A stretch of 64,000 nt of DNA, taken from positions 434,001 through 498,000 of the forward strand of contig PSQN01000004.1 in the NCBI GenBank assembly GCA_002989075.1, given 5' to 3'. This document shows positions 1 through 12,029 of this stretch, piece by piece; positions within the stretch are counted from its first letter, which is position 1; every line of letters starts with the position of its first letter. The notes beneath the pieces were generated by a model. It worked only from the letters and a program-made list of their open reading frames with translations. It was not told the origin of the DNA and searched no databases. The position numbers and the translations under genes are program-made. This stretch comes from Arthonia radiata (lineage: Eukaryota; Ascomycota; Arthoniomycetes; Arthoniales; Arthoniaceae).

Positions 1-279
1 GCGCGAAAACAGCTCCCGCCTGTCTTTTCGCGATCTCAGCGGAGGGTGAGTCGCCGGTCGCTGGAGATGATGCTCAAGCGGCAGGAATACCACGGTGAAG
101 AACACAGCTTCCAAGATGAGCCATACTTCCACGGCGAATGGAGCACGGTAGAACCCAGCGGGCAGAAGCGGGTTCAGAATCAACAGGGCGCAGTAGGCGA
201 TGCTGAGTGTGACAATATGGTGCAGGAACAGAATGCAAGCTTTTATGAAGATGAATTCTGTTCGTGAGGTTCCGATCAT
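1..279 (-). CDS. Alpha/beta-hydrolase with N-terminal membrane segments (5' part only, runs off window start)
   Basis: The reading frame opens with ATG at 279 and stays open to base 1, giving the first 93 residues of a longer protein. Two hydrophobic stretches are seen (about residues 9-35 and 50-67), followed by the Pro/Arg-rich stretch PATHPPLRSRKDRRELF near residues 75-91. I know this order (membrane anchor, then a 'HPP..SR..RRELF' linker just before the hydrolase fold) from fungal alpha/beta-hydrolase-1 proteins of lipase/esterase type; the catalytic part lies outside the window. No intron is needed in the visible piece. The assignment rests on a short N-terminal motif, so the family name is inference, while the presence of a coding exon on this strand is well supported by the unbroken hydrophobic frame. 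Confidence 0.55.
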   Translation of the reverse strand, partial: MIGTSRTEFIFIKACILFLHHIVTLSIAYCALLILNPLLPAGFYRAPFAVEVWLILEAVFFTVVFLPLEHHLQRPATHPPLRSRKDRRELFSR

Positions 280-840
280 GTTGGAAGTCGGTCAGGCTGG
301 TTTGCCCTGACTGGCGAGAACGGATTGACAGTGATGTTGGCACCTGCTGCAAAATCTGCGTGCATGTTGCAGATCTGGAATGACTGCGAGGCCATTTCGA
401 AGGTGGGGAGGGCCAACGCGGGAATATTTGTTGAGGTGCACTTGCAACTGACGTTATTTTTTCGGACGAAACAAGAGTCTGATGGCCCATGCGCCCAGAT
501 TTGTTAGCAACAGAAATGAGTATGCTCAGTCTTAGCTTTTGTGCACTACTCTTTGTGCGCTGATACGGGCCTGGTATGCCATGACAGTAGACGCTAGCAC
601 CTTGTCTTGGCACTTATCTTTCGTCCAGTTCCAGCTTCATTGCCAGTTAGCTACCAACTCAATCGTTCCGACCTTCGCATTTTGCCCAAGGCAGATTGCG
701 AAGGGGCGATGTAAAAGGAGAGGTTCCAAGCGAGAGGTAATGCATTCGCCCACTAATACTATACCCTGGCTCATAGCGCCTGGCCATGGCGATGACCTCC
801 ACTTTCAATTGCTACAAATTTGACCAACCATAGCACTTCT
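280..840. other. Intergenic, nothing recognised
   Basis: Upstream region of the hydrolase gene. Open frames here are short and show no motif or splice pattern that I can support. Confidence 0.5.
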
Positions 841-1161
841 TCACAGCCCGTGGTCCGCTTTAGTATTGTCCGGAGCTTTCCCCGCGCAAGCGCAGACGAG
901 GCTTGAGATAATTCCATGCGGCATGACCGAGAAGATGCTTGCATCACAGACCCGAAGGCCAGGTACGCCGTAGACTTTGCAGCCCGCATCGACGACACCC
1001 CCTCGATCTTTTGGCAGCATAGCACAGCTTCCTGCTGGATGCCAAATGGTGAAGCAACATTGCCTAGCCTGCTCTTTCGCTTCCTCAGTATAAGAACATC
1101 CTCTCGCTTCGTCGTCTCCGCCAGCCGATTGAAACTGCTGCGTAACGATCTGCGCTGCATC
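841..1161 (-). pseudogene. GMC oxidoreductase C-terminal relic (copy A)
   Basis: One frame reads as the end of a glucose-methanol-choline oxidoreductase: TIWHPAGSCAMLPKDRGG, then VVDAGCKVYGVPGLRVCDAS, then a degenerate tail to TGA at 841-843. The family signature is HP.GTCAM..., GGVVD..L.VYG...LRV.DAS, with the His of the first motif being catalytic. Going upstream the frame stops at TGA 1162-1164 and no FAD-binding N-terminus is seen before the next gene, so only about 107 codons survive. The usual Gly-Asn pair after the DAS motif is replaced, and the last 25 residues look eroded. It is a gene fragment rather than a working enzyme. A related fragment lies at 7878-8120. Confidence 0.7.
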
Positions 1162-1561
1162 TCATGCACTGCTCCTCGACGACCGTCGCAGCTCGATTCT
1201 CATAGACCAAGTGAAACGTTGAGATGATCGGTCTGTCAAAGCGTGAAGTGGAGCCAATCCCCGAAAGGGGGCATGCACCAGAAGCACGCGCCAAATGACC
1301 GTTCAGACTATGAATAGTAGCATTCGATTGGTAGGCGCTCGACTGCTCATGAGAAGCCGTCTCGCTCAAACGATAACAGCGAAAGGAAGTAAATGAGTGA
1401 TTCGCCCTCCGTCAGAGGTGCTTGCAGATAACGTCCCCGAAATATTCCACCGCGCGAGTTTCCCGGCTCTGGTCCTCTTGCGATGTGTGATACAGTGCAG
1501 ATCATGTCCATATCCTCCATGGGCAACGCAGCGTATAAATACCGGTGATGCGACTACCGCA

Positions 1562-3887
1562 TCATAGACATTTATACACCTTTTGAAAAATAACCTGCGT
1601 GCAACACCATCCGGCGTCATCCCAAGCATACCCGTCCGTCCCGTATCCCACCGCAATCACAGTCGTTCCGCCCTTGGTACATACAAAGTTATGCTGATCG
1701 CCAGGGGTAAACGTGTCAAGATAGCCCAGATCTATTGTAGCTTGGAAGTCGCTACTCGTTGCCGTACCACTGGGAAACATCGTAAAGTTGAATGCATTTG
1801 CGGCATAAAGGGTGGTGTAATTCTGAAATGCGACGTTGCCATTCGTCGGATCATCCACCTCATAACGACCGTTACCTAAATCCCTACCAAGTCGAAAAGT
1901 GGCGGACGAACCGAACGCAGAGGTCAGAGTGATGATCCTGCCCCGGACATGGTTTGTACTATCGGCGCCTGAGCCGGGAATGCCGTATGAGAGGAACTGT
2001 CCTTCGTATTTGGTGGTCCCTGAATAGCCATAGCGGTTGAAGACCACTGCTGCGAAGTCTCGGTTGAGGGCTGTTCCGGCGGTACAAGCTGGTACAGCGG
2101 TGGCGGTGTAGACTGTGGCAGTGGTGGAAACGGTTGTGCTTGGGCCGGAGTTCTTACTGGTTGTTAGATTGTACTTGACGTTGGTCGCGATGAGCAAGCA
2201 AGGATGGCATGGACTTACGAGGAAAGTAGTGGTTGTCCCAGTGCACGTGGCTGCAGTAACGTTGGAAGTGACAGTTGTGGTGGTGACATAGCCTATTGTC
2301 GTCGTGATGGGAGCTGTTACTGGCGGTGGTGTAAACGTTCCCACGGTCGAGAAGGCAGTATTCGAGACTGTCTGACCCACAAGTGATGTTGCGGAGGCGA
2401 GTACGGTATTGGTAGCTGTACGGCTGTTGTGGTAAAGGCTGTTGCTGTTGAGGTTACCGTCGTCGGATACTCAGTCGTAGTACTCGTCGCGGTAGCAACT
2501 CTTGTCGATGGAAGGGTATTTGTAAGCGTTTCTGTGACAGGGAGGGTCGTCGTAGTAGTAACAGTGACCGTGGACGTTACTGAAGCGACCGCGGTGACTG
2601 GCACAACCGTTTGCACAGTCTCGGTGCCGGAAATTACTGTTGTACTTGTTGTATAGACCCCAGACTGAATAGTGCTAACGAGTGTGCTCAGCTGTGTAGT
2701 GTAGCTGGTCGAAAGTGCTGTTAGCAAGCTCGTTACAGTAACGACCCTAGGAGACGTTACAGTCGCGGGCTTGCCCGTGTATGGGGCTGTCTGAGTTACT
2801 ACAACCGTTGTTGGTGCCGCGGGGCTGCAGCTCGCAGCTCTTGTTGTTGTAGCTCGAACAGTCGATGTGCCCGTGACGACGCAGGAGCAGAACGGTTTCG
2901 CCAGAGACGTTGGTATGCCGACAGTGTGGCAGAAGTCCTCGGACGCATATCTTTTTGCAAGACGGGCTGCAGGCGCGGCACCATTACAGTAACTGTCCTG
3001 GTTAAGACTGACGTTTTGGCACTGCCATAGTTATACACTGATGAAGTCGATGTCGCTCCTGTCGCTACGGTATTCGTAATAGTGCTAGTAGACGTTAGGG
3101 AAGGAGTAGATCGCGTAAACTGTGCGATAGTTGAAGCAGACGCCGTTGCAGTAACGCCTTGCGTAAGCGTTGTAAAAGCCGTTTGATAGGAAGTCAGTGT
3201 AGAAGTGGTCGTTGTTTCTTCAGTAGAGGTAGACGTGACCGTATCGAGCTCGTTTGCAGTAGCCTGAGCAGTAAGGTCTGAGGTCTCTACCGCGGTAGTG
3301 GTCTCGTCGACCTCTGAAAACGCGGTTGCGGCCGCTTGCGTAGTAGACAGCGCTGTTGCCGTGGTTGTAGTTGTAGAGTACTCGGTCTCTGTAGATGTTG
3401 TAGTGCTAAAAATCGTGGAGGTGATGTGATCAGTGTAGGGAGAAGTGACACCAACAAGGTTTGTCGACAGGAGTGTTGTCGTAGAGAAGATAGTAGAGAG
3501 TACAGTCCCGCTTTGGATCCCTGGGATCGTTTGGATAGCCGTCTGAGTGCTTGTCTGGTAGGCGGTGGTTGTCGGGACGGAACTATTCAGAACCGTCTGC
3601 GTCGATGTTAAAGTCTGGCGAGTAGACACGGCGGAGCAGCTCGGGGTGACCGTCGTCGTGCTGGTGATAGGCTGCTTGCCTAGGAGCGAGGAGCAGAACC
3701 CGACGCCTTGATTATACGGGAGCTGATTGGCGACTTACACTAGGGGCTTCACCCAGATTGCATTGCAGTCGACTGACACTGTTGTTGCACGAGGACGTAG
3801 AAGTTCCGCCGGCGACGCGATAACGGAGGATACGATCAGTAGGATGAATGATAGAACGGTGGGGAGCGGGAGCTGTTTGGGCGCCAT
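1562..3887 (-). CDS. Secreted Ser/Thr/Val-rich wall-type protein, with an in-frame TAA at codon 51
   Basis: ATG at 3887 begins MAPKQLPLPTVLSFILLIVS, a clear signal peptide. The body is almost wholly Thr/Ser/Val repeats, interrupted by Cys-containing blocks (FCSSLLGKQ, YCNG..., FCHTVGIP, PFCSCVV). The last 200 residues are a globular domain with paired Cys (WCCTQVIF) that I cannot name. Likely exons: 3887-3037, 2992-2471, 2423-2219, 2152-1562; the three introns (44, 47 and 66 bp) each have GT-AG ends and keep frame. The first exon carries TAA at 3735-3737, flanked in the same frame by DCNAIWVKPLV before and VANQLPYNQGVGFCSS after. GTG TAA GTC would be GTG CAA GTC after one C-to-T change. Either the allele is broken or a 5' exon is spliced otherwise. 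Expected location: cell wall or outside. Confidence 0.6.
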
Positions 3888-6800
3888 AATCAATCAAATG
3901 CCCCGAAGAGGCGCTCCTGTCCCTGCGGAAGCAGTCACAACTTGATACGTATTACCAGGAGATGGGACCTTTATATGCAGAGATAAGTCTAGAGTGAAGG
4001 GAACTCGCGTCTGTTTTCTTCCGAGGACTCTCGACTCTCGAGCACCAAGAAATCGTAGATCTTCATGCTTTACTCCGCACTTACTACATCTCGATGCTCC
4101 TCGTATAACGTCTCGCCTGGGCCATGCATAAGTCCGCAAACTTACGCGGTCGAAACTGTCACGGCGCGAAAACGCTCCCAGACTGCGGCTACTACGGTTG
4201 CCTCTCATCGTATGACAAATGAATGCTGCTTTCCTGGATTGTGGATAAAGCTTGGCCTCGACACATTGTCGCTATGTTTTACCACTTTGGAGCACCGCTT
4301 CTTCATGAGCTGAGGTTCGGATCGAAAGAAAGGTAGTGACCTTGAAACACTTCGGCACAGGCACCATGCATCGACATACGGCCGTGGTTCCGGATTCGGC
4401 ATACTGAGTCTCCGCTTAGGTTTTAGCACTTGCATTAGACCTAAGAAGAAGGACATATTCAGTAAGAAGCATGCTGCTAGCGCTCTAGCTAGACGAGAAG
4501 CCGTCCTGGATGAAGCCAACGCAGCCTTGTAGAGCCATTTCATCGGCTTGATCGAAGGCTTAGGCTATTTTGCTGTGGAGAAGCTACGCCTATGTGTTTT
4601 GGACGATGACAGCAAAGACTCACCATACGGCGACACTCAGTGCCTCAAGGTCAAAAGCATCTTAGTATTTTGGTAGGGGAAGCTATGGGTATTGCTTGCA
4701 GAATTGCTTAGCAAAAGGAAGGTACTTTCTGTCTGTTGATTGCTTTGGGATCAACTTGTTTCGTGCCATCGATGGGTCTCGTGCAACACGGGTAAAGTGT
4801 GGCGCCACACAGCCTCAGATGATATCGCGGCGTTCCTTTCAATGTGCACATCTCGGTTCTGCGTACGTTAGCGAGACTAAGCGTAAAGACTTTGAACATC
4901 CGTCCTCGTCTTCAACGCCGATAACACGCTATATCATTCCTCATACTCCAGAAGTCCAGTGCGTTGGAAGCGACACGCCGCGGCCACTGTGGCGGATGAA
5001 CTGCACTAGATGTTTGCCTAAGGGTTCGCGCTCAACGGTGCCATTCGTCTGCCCATCTCAGCTGCGTATCTTCGACGGCACAAGCACGCGTCAAAACGAA
5101 TCCCTCCATGTGCGATCGGGCGGCTACTCCAAAAGTCCAATTTAGAAGCTCAAGGTATCTCGTCGAACCAGTAAAGACAGACGTCAAGGAAGTGGGCGGC
5201 GTCTGTAATTTGTGAATACTTCAAGTTCCGAGCAATGGATGTGAAAGGCCTGCTGTGGACACAACCCACGGTCTGGTGATGTCGAGAATTGGGGAGAAAA
5301 TAACGGTATCGAGCATATTGGTATACAGATCTGCAGTTGAATTCCGGGACGATTCGCATTGGGTACCTAGACGGGAGCACGGGGAGCTAGCTTGCTGAGT
5401 CGAACCAATCAACAAAGCCGAGTTACTAAGCCTTACCCACGCTAGTTATAACGGACCTACAGCTATGCAATTGTTTACGGAAGCCAGTGCATCAGAATTG
5501 AGGCTGAACTTCCAATGATGCTCGATAGCAGCGAGAACAATACCACATGCGGAAACCCCGTCTCGATCCTTGGATTAAGGCCGAACGCTTCTCGTGGCGG
5601 CGTGGCGTATTGCTAAGCGACCCTTGGCTGAATGACCTCAAAACTTCCGTTCCTTTGCTCCACTTCTCCATCTACAAATGTGGATGCTCCCAGCCATAGT
5701 GGGTCTGTTGGTCTCTCACGCTTCCCTTCTTCTCGTCCTGTTCATACCCTTTCAGTAGCACTTATTCTGCGATCGTTTCCAAGCTAGCCGTATCCGTGGG
5801 AACGTACACGAGAGATGAAGTCCGCACGCCGCGCCAGCTCCGAACCTTCCAGACGGTCTCTGTTCGCTCTACACTATTACCGCTCTTGCAGCATAATAAC
5901 CAGCAATGCAAGCTTTAGACGAGAGGAGCCATACTCATTTGTCCACTCTGTCATATATGCAACCACATGGCTGACGTATTGCCGCCATTCAGCCGGACAA
6001 GACTGACATCCACAAGGGTCCGAACGCCTTGCTCACTTCTACGCCATCCAATGCGAGCCGCGTTCAGCCAAGTTGTCAGGAGGAGCACATATGGCTGAGC
6101 TCACAAGAAAATGATTACGATCTGCAAGCGTCGAAAGGTGTCGAGGAGAAACATCATGCGGCTACGAGATCGCACCTTGTAACCGGCCCGCCACGAATCG
6201 CTTCATCTCTTCGTTCATGTGGACATTGGTGCCAACAGCTGCGGCTAGAGCATAGTCATAACCTCGGAATCTAGCGGTAAGATACTCGCTTTGTGCTTTG
6301 CTTACGAGTTGTAGTTCGCCAAAGAGCGTTATTGGTCTATCGCGCGGCAAGGTATTGCTCGTGCTGCTTTTAAGCCCGACACCACGCCCGACGCCTGACT
6401 CAGTAGTGACCAGTGGCAAACTTGTATTGGGGTTGTAGCCAGTGCTCTTGATGCACCGATGTATTCATTGTGATTGGGGAGTGCTTGAGGAGGTGGCTGT
6501 AGTTGAGGCGGACATCGACCCCAAAGCGCAGCCTCGGAAGGGTTGACAATCATATCCGCCGTAAAGACTGTCTTTGCAGCGTGGATAATTGGTACACAGA
6601 CCAGTCTGTTCATGGAAGAATGATATATGCCTTTTCAAAATTCAGCCGGACGGCACTGCGCTGTACCAGCAGTCTTGTTGACACTGGAGATGAACCCCAA
6701 AGTCACCACGTTTGCGTTCATCGCAAATTACGGGAGATGGCCTCTAATTACACTCCATATCATGTGTCAGCTTTGGTCAGTAGTTGTGCCTTCGAAAGGG

Positions 6801-7877
6801 ACAGCATTGAGGCCATGTCTGCTCAAGACAGCTTTCGGGATCCATCCGTCGCCGACTCGTTCAGCATTACAGTCCAGCGCATGCACAGGAGCCTTTTGAC
6901 AGCTCAATTGGTCGTAGGGGGACTAAGACATGGCGTAGCTAGCTTTTCTTCGAGATGACAGAATTGTTTGTCCCATACAAAGGCTCAGCTGAGCGTCGGT
7001 AGCTCGGACAACGGAAAGTCGAAAGTTAGGACTCTTGCATCCCTGAACTCCTTTATTTCGTCGTGGTGAATATGAAAGCACCAGTCTTGGTAACACTTCT
7101 ACTCACGCACGTGCGAACAATGTGATTAGAAGCGCAAAACCTGGGGAGTTGGGCACTTCACTAGTATATCCGCGAGGACCAGGTGTGTGCACCTTTGACT
7201 CCTAAATGCTGCACGGCTGGCAAGTACGATGGTTTTTCGCCATTTCGCTGGTCATACGTATATTAAGGGAATATGTCGGTCTCGAGCTGGAGGCTTGCGA
7301 TTCTCATGGGAAAGACTGAAGATGAAGAAAGATTATCAGTATCTGCCAAGATTGCCAGGCAATTAGGGGCGATCGCCTCACACCATTCTGGCTTTGCCCT
7401 ATTTTTGGGGATTTGACGGGGCGCAGCTTAGGGCCTCCAGCGAACAAGACGCTAATTTGCTCGGCAACCTACATGTTACTATGTTCTAATCGTCGGTCGA
7501 GATTGTCAAAGCTCGGGTGGCAAAAAGGGTCGCCCGGTGGCATTCGTTTAAGTACGCTGCAGCTTTTCACCTACGTTTTCTTCCCCCCTTCCTCACGCGC
7601 GTACGCAGTTGGCGAAATGTAGAGCTTTTTGCGCTCTACAAACTGGTATAGGCTGCATTAAAATCTTGAGTACAAATAAAAAAGCCTTAGGGATCCCGTT
7701 GTCTGCAGAATTCTGATGGGGTAAAAGGTGTCGTAAAGCACGGGCGTGCGTCCGCAGGCCGCCTACAGCGAAATCGTAGCACCAGCGGGGGTGCAAAAGC
7801 TCCATAATACAGGTCGGCTTGCCGGCCGGTCAACACCTAGTCTCAATATTAACAATAACCCCCCAGACTCTCGACTG
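3888..7877. other. Gene-poor stretch, about 4 kb
   Basis: Only short overlapping open frames on both strands, none with a family motif, a convincing intron pair or a composition like the neighbouring genes. A 95-codon open stretch without a Met start (about 6162-6461, minus) has protein-like composition but no recognisable domain. I see no transposase, reverse transcriptase or terminal repeat. Confidence 0.45.
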
Positions 7878-8120
7878 CTATGCGCATGACAGTTCGTTTC
7901 CTGCTTTGGTACTGCCCGCAGCCTTCTTCGCCCAAAGGTAGACGAGGCTTGGGCTGTATCTATCCCCCATGATCAGGAAGACGCTGGCATCGCAGACCTG
8001 ACGGCCAGCAATATCGAAACTTTTCCAGTCCGCATTATCTACACCCCCTCGCCCGTCTGGAAGCGCATCTTGCTCTCCCGCCCGTCTACCAGCCGAGCAC
8101 TCTTCGCCACGTCGTTGGCC
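7878..8120 (-). pseudogene. GMC oxidoreductase C-terminal relic (copy B)
   Basis: The minus strand reads ALPDGRGGVDNADWKSFD, then IAGRQVCDASVFLIMGDRY and SPSLVYLWAKKAAGSTKAG, ending with TAG at 7878-7880. The DNA aligns with copy A (841-1161) through the GGVVD and RV.DAS signature and through an identical AAGCCTCGTCT core near the end. Upstream of the GGV block the HP.GTCAM motif is no longer legible, so this copy is more decayed than copy A. No FAD-binding region is seen on either side. I read it as a dead fragment of the same oxidoreductase subfamily. Confidence 0.5.
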
Positions 8121-9505
8121 TGGGGACAGGAGTTGTCAAAGAGATAAATGCGCTTGCTGTCGACATGCCGTGCTTTCAACTGAGGCGCCGCCCAGCACAC
8201 ACGCGACTCACTACAAGGCTCCTCATCTATCAACGTCGTCCGCAGATTCTGCAAAGCGTCGGAGAAGCTGCCTCAAGCTGAGAACTTTCCTCACAAGGCA
8301 CCTTCAGGAACTCTTTGTCTGTTGCGCTCCCTAGATCCATCACAGCATCCGTCCACAACTCGACAAGCCGTGCCTCAATCCTAACGCATGCGCAAAGAGA
8401 CTTGTGGGTGGCCTCCGTGAAATTGTCGACGTTGTTGAAAGATGAGAAGCAACTATACCGTATATCTGCCATGAGTCGGCTGGCCGCGCTTTGCATTTTC
8501 GTTTTCGATGAAAGAAGACAGGGGTTTGGAACCAAAACAAATCTGATGTTAGACGCTTCTCTGTGCTCATTGATAGATGTTGTGGCCATACGAGTGAAGG
8601 CTTTGTACAAGAGCCGCAATTTGTTCGTATTCACAAGGGGAGGGGCTGGTATATTTTTTCGCCGTCGTTGCTTTCCCTCTACATCTACCCAGAATCTAGA
8701 CGCGTTCCTATGTACGGAGTAGGTCAACGTAGACTAGCTAAAGCGGTCAGAACTACAAGGCAGAGTAGGCCAGTGTGACGTGTATTAGGCAGCGACATTA
8801 ATGCAACACGGCAGCCTAAAATCCTGCTGTGCACCCTAAACCAACACTCCTCAGAATATCCTCTATTCGACATGCCCAGGTTCGCGTCTAGTGCGCATGG
8901 TGCTTCCACCAGTGAAGTTAATGGAGCGGATCTAGCTGTGTTGGTACCAATACTACTAGGATTCAGAATGTTTGCGTATAAACTGGAATAATACCGCTAA
9001 GAAATATTACGAACCAGCTGTTATTGTGGCCTGTATACAGAGCTAGCAAGGCTTAAACCTACACTAAGCAGGGTCTGATACTTTGTAAGCGCGAAACTGA
9101 TATAGATCTAACCAGTAAAGACCTAAACCGAACCGTACCATAATTACGAAGACGAAAACCGAACTGCTTTAAGCGGTTGGAAACCCGATCCTTTTATTAG
9201 CAACCGTTCCATTAACTTCACTGGAGCCTTCCCCACGAAGAGCAGCAGTACCCGTAATATGCAGATGTTTCTATAAAGTCTGCTCGACGCCTTTGCGCTC
9301 CTGACCGTTATGCACACGCTGTGGAATCTCGTCTGCAAGATATCGAACCAATACTGAGGCCCTCGACTACGCAGATACTCGGACAGAACGGACGACCAGC
9401 CCCCGGCATCCAGTGAATCGGGTCCCAAGCATCGATTACACATCGGTAATTGCAGGAGGAAGTTATATGTCAAGGACAGCAGCTTCGCTGTAGATTTCAT
9501 CAAAC
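8121..9505. other. Intergenic, nothing firm
   Basis: A 165-codon open frame on the minus strand (8230-8727) and its opposite-strand shadow are the longest features. Neither shows a known motif, and the area is next to a decayed gene. I do not call a gene. Confidence 0.4.
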
Positions 9506-10773
9506 ATGCAGTGTAGGCATCAGCTCACCTTCTCTGTCTCGCTCCTCCTCGCCTCGGGCGCTCTTCTACCTGCGCCCCCTGGACCCTCCCATGTCACCAT
9601 TACCACGGGCCCGGTCACAGATTCCACGCGCCTCGATCATTACGCCAGTGAGCCTACCCAGCGCTCTCTACTGCTTTCCATCTTCCAACCTGCAACCTGC
9701 CCATGCACCACTTCAGAGCCGTACATGTCACCATTGACAGCCTCTGTCAACACCGCCGCCCTCGCCTATCTAGGCTGGCCATCCGAGCTTCCATTGGGAA
9801 ACTTGACCCAACCTGTCTGCTCAGGCGCGGACCCTGGAACGGTACCTACGCAAGAAGCGCCACTGGTACTTTTCTCGCCTGGGCTCGGTAACTCAAGGCA
9901 CCTCTACAATGTGCTCGCCTCTGCCGTCGCAAGCTACGGATACACGGTCGTAACCATGGATCACACGTACGAAGCTCCCGCCGTTGAGTTCCCGGACGGC
10001 CTCGCACTATATCAAAATGAAACTCTGACCACGGCAACTCCGGAGTTGATTACAGAGATTCGCACCGCTGACGTCGGTTCCGTGCTTGATGCGCTTTCTT
10101 CTCCTGACGTTGTGGGTGGGTTACTGCCGAGGCGGGGACCTGTGCCGTTTGATACCGCGAAGACTGTGATGTTTGGGCATTCAATTGTGAGACTGCGGCT
10201 TTTTCTTTCCAAGCATCCCCACGCCGTCGCGGACCGCGCATGCTAATGGTTATGTTCCTAGGGCGGCGCAACCGCGGTCAGTGCCCTAGCGACTGACACT
10301 CGACTACTGGGCGGCATGAACCTGGACGGAACACTGTACGGCCCCGTGGTCAACACAGGCCTGAACAGACCGTGCGTATTATTCGGCTCACAGGATACGG
10401 ACCTAGCAAGCGAAACATGGAACGCAATCTGGCCGCTCTTAACAGCATTCAAGCTGCAGATCGACTTGCAAGGGGTGCTACATACCGGTCTCTCAGATGG
10501 CGCAGTCGACGCGGCAACGCTTGGTGAGCTCGTCCGTTCTCCGTGCGAAAGTAGTGTTGAGGTCATGCAGTGCTGACGCGCATGACACTAGGTGCTGATA
10601 CGACTGTGCCGCCTCTGAGTACGGTCTTGGGCACGCTCGAAGGTCAGAGAACAATTGAAGTGATCAGTGCGTATGTCGTTGCATTTTTTGATCTGGTGTT
10701 GCAAGGGCATGGGGATGGCTTATTAGATCGACCTAGCGAGATATTTCCTGAGGTACTTTTTGTAAGGAGCTGA
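9506..10773 (+). CDS. PAF-acetylhydrolase-like secreted alpha/beta hydrolase
   Basis: Exons 9506-10186, 10262-10523 and 10592-10773 give 374 residues; introns of 75 bp (GTGAGA...TTCCTAG, branch TGCTAAT) and 68 bp (GTGAGC...CACTAG, branch CTGAC) keep frame. The N-terminus is a signal peptide (LTFSVSLLLASGALL). The hydrolase core shows an oxyanion segment LVLFSPGLGNSRHLY, YGYTVVTMDHTYEAP, and the nucleophile elbow GHSIGGATA at about residues 224-232, built exactly across the first splice junction (Ser 226). LNLDGTLYG-type and VLFGSQDTD segments follow and suit the acid position. The layout matches fungal proteins of the plasma/type II PAF acetylhydrolase family, which remove short acyl groups from phospholipids or act as general esterases. 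Substrate is not readable from sequence. It stands alone, with about 1.2 kb of non-coding DNA on either side. Confidence 0.8.
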
Positions 10774-12029
10774 GCAAGGCAGAGCGTATCGATGCGTTTT
10801 GAAAGCGATTCCTTCTCGAGCGTCTGGTGCGCAAAGGCTTTTGGTCAATCTTGAAGGGCGAAGCTGAACCGTCGGGTACGCTGCAATGTTGGCATGCGGG
10901 TCTGTTAGGAGATGAGCGTACTGGGATGGCTAAGCATGCGTTATAGCACGCTTGCGACGCGTGGAGGAGTGGGGGTTCCACAGAAGAATCATGCGCTGAA
11001 GACTCTCGCACAGCGTCACGTTCCTGCAGCTACTCCATCAGCAAACATAAGGCCGTCACTCAGTTGAGAAAGACCGCGCTATGTGATCGAGTCAGATGAC
11101 TGAGAAAAACTTTTGAAGATACTCAACTACCGCTGCGCCTTGCACTGGCGTTAGCGAGGCATTATCAGTATATCTCCACCGTTTCTCTCGCTCCCGTTCA
11201 GATCTACTCTTTCTAATGTTGTGAATTACCTCAAAGGCTTCAGCACACGCTCCATAAGAATTCTGCGTGTCTTCAACAGCCGTATTGTCGGGATGACCCT
11301 AGAATGAAGGAGAGAGAAAGAAGAAGGAAGGAACAATAAAGTTGGAGTTTTTTTGAGAAGACCCGTGAGTACGGAGGCCCACAAGCGTTACTGTGCCTTG
11401 CTTTACACATCTACACTCTCGAAGCATCATAACCTGAAATGACGTCCCACTAGCACGTACGCCACACTATTTTGAAATGATAGGCTGTCAAGAAGGCGTG
11501 AATCTCGACAATGTGGCTCTGGACGGATTTGAGCACAGTCAAAGCGGCGAGCTTGTGTCCTCGACCGCTTTTGCGTCTGCAAGTCTATCGCTCTTCCTCA
11601 GCTGATACACTTCTTAAAAGCAGAGGTAGGTTCATCTACTATATTTTTAGAAGGCTGTACACCGACAGCGCCTTAGCGACAATTTGGAATTCAAGATTGC
11701 TGAGTCTGATGCCTCCGAAAACGTACAGCAAATCTATGACTCACACCCCACTGCCGAGTCTCTTCGCTGAGCATCTGTCTTAAGCTCTGTAGAGCGGGCG
11801 TAAAGACGAAGTCTATAAAATTGCCATAAGTCACATAGAAAGTCGGACGTTGAACCCGTGACCGTCTAGAAGGAGAGATTGCACGCCTGAGAATTCAGGC
11901 TCCTACATTTTGCATACTGTGCCACTGTGCTTCACGATTGCTCATAAGTTAAGATTCTGGGCTTGTCGGGCCAGCCCACTCGCAAGCCAGCAATACTCTT
12001 ACATCAAAATCGCGTTGCCAGTCTCCATC
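10774..12029. other. Intergenic region before FRS2
   Basis: No gene recognised. The last part is presumably the FRS2 promoter and 5' UTR; the FRS2 frame stays open upstream to 11910 but those 40 codons are unlike the conserved N-terminus. Confidence 0.45.

Noticed and set aside
2429-2656. Val-rich plus-strand frame inside the Ser/Thr-rich gene
   Set aside because: Antisense shadow of Thr-repeat codons (ACN read as NGT on the other strand).
6162-6461. 95-codon minus-strand stretch with protein-like words (FGELQLVSKAQSEY, NEEMKRFVAGRLQG)
   Set aside because: No start codon in frame and no family recognised. A stretch this long is not rare by chance in 4 kb.
8230-8727. 165-codon open frame on the minus strand, partly mirrored by a plus-strand frame
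   Set aside because: No motif, no splice partner, sits next to a decayed GMC fragment; both strands open equally, so coding strand cannot be told.
11840-11910. GGTTCAA-like box suggesting a tRNA on the minus strand
   Set aside because: The expected T-stem and acceptor pairing do not form around it.
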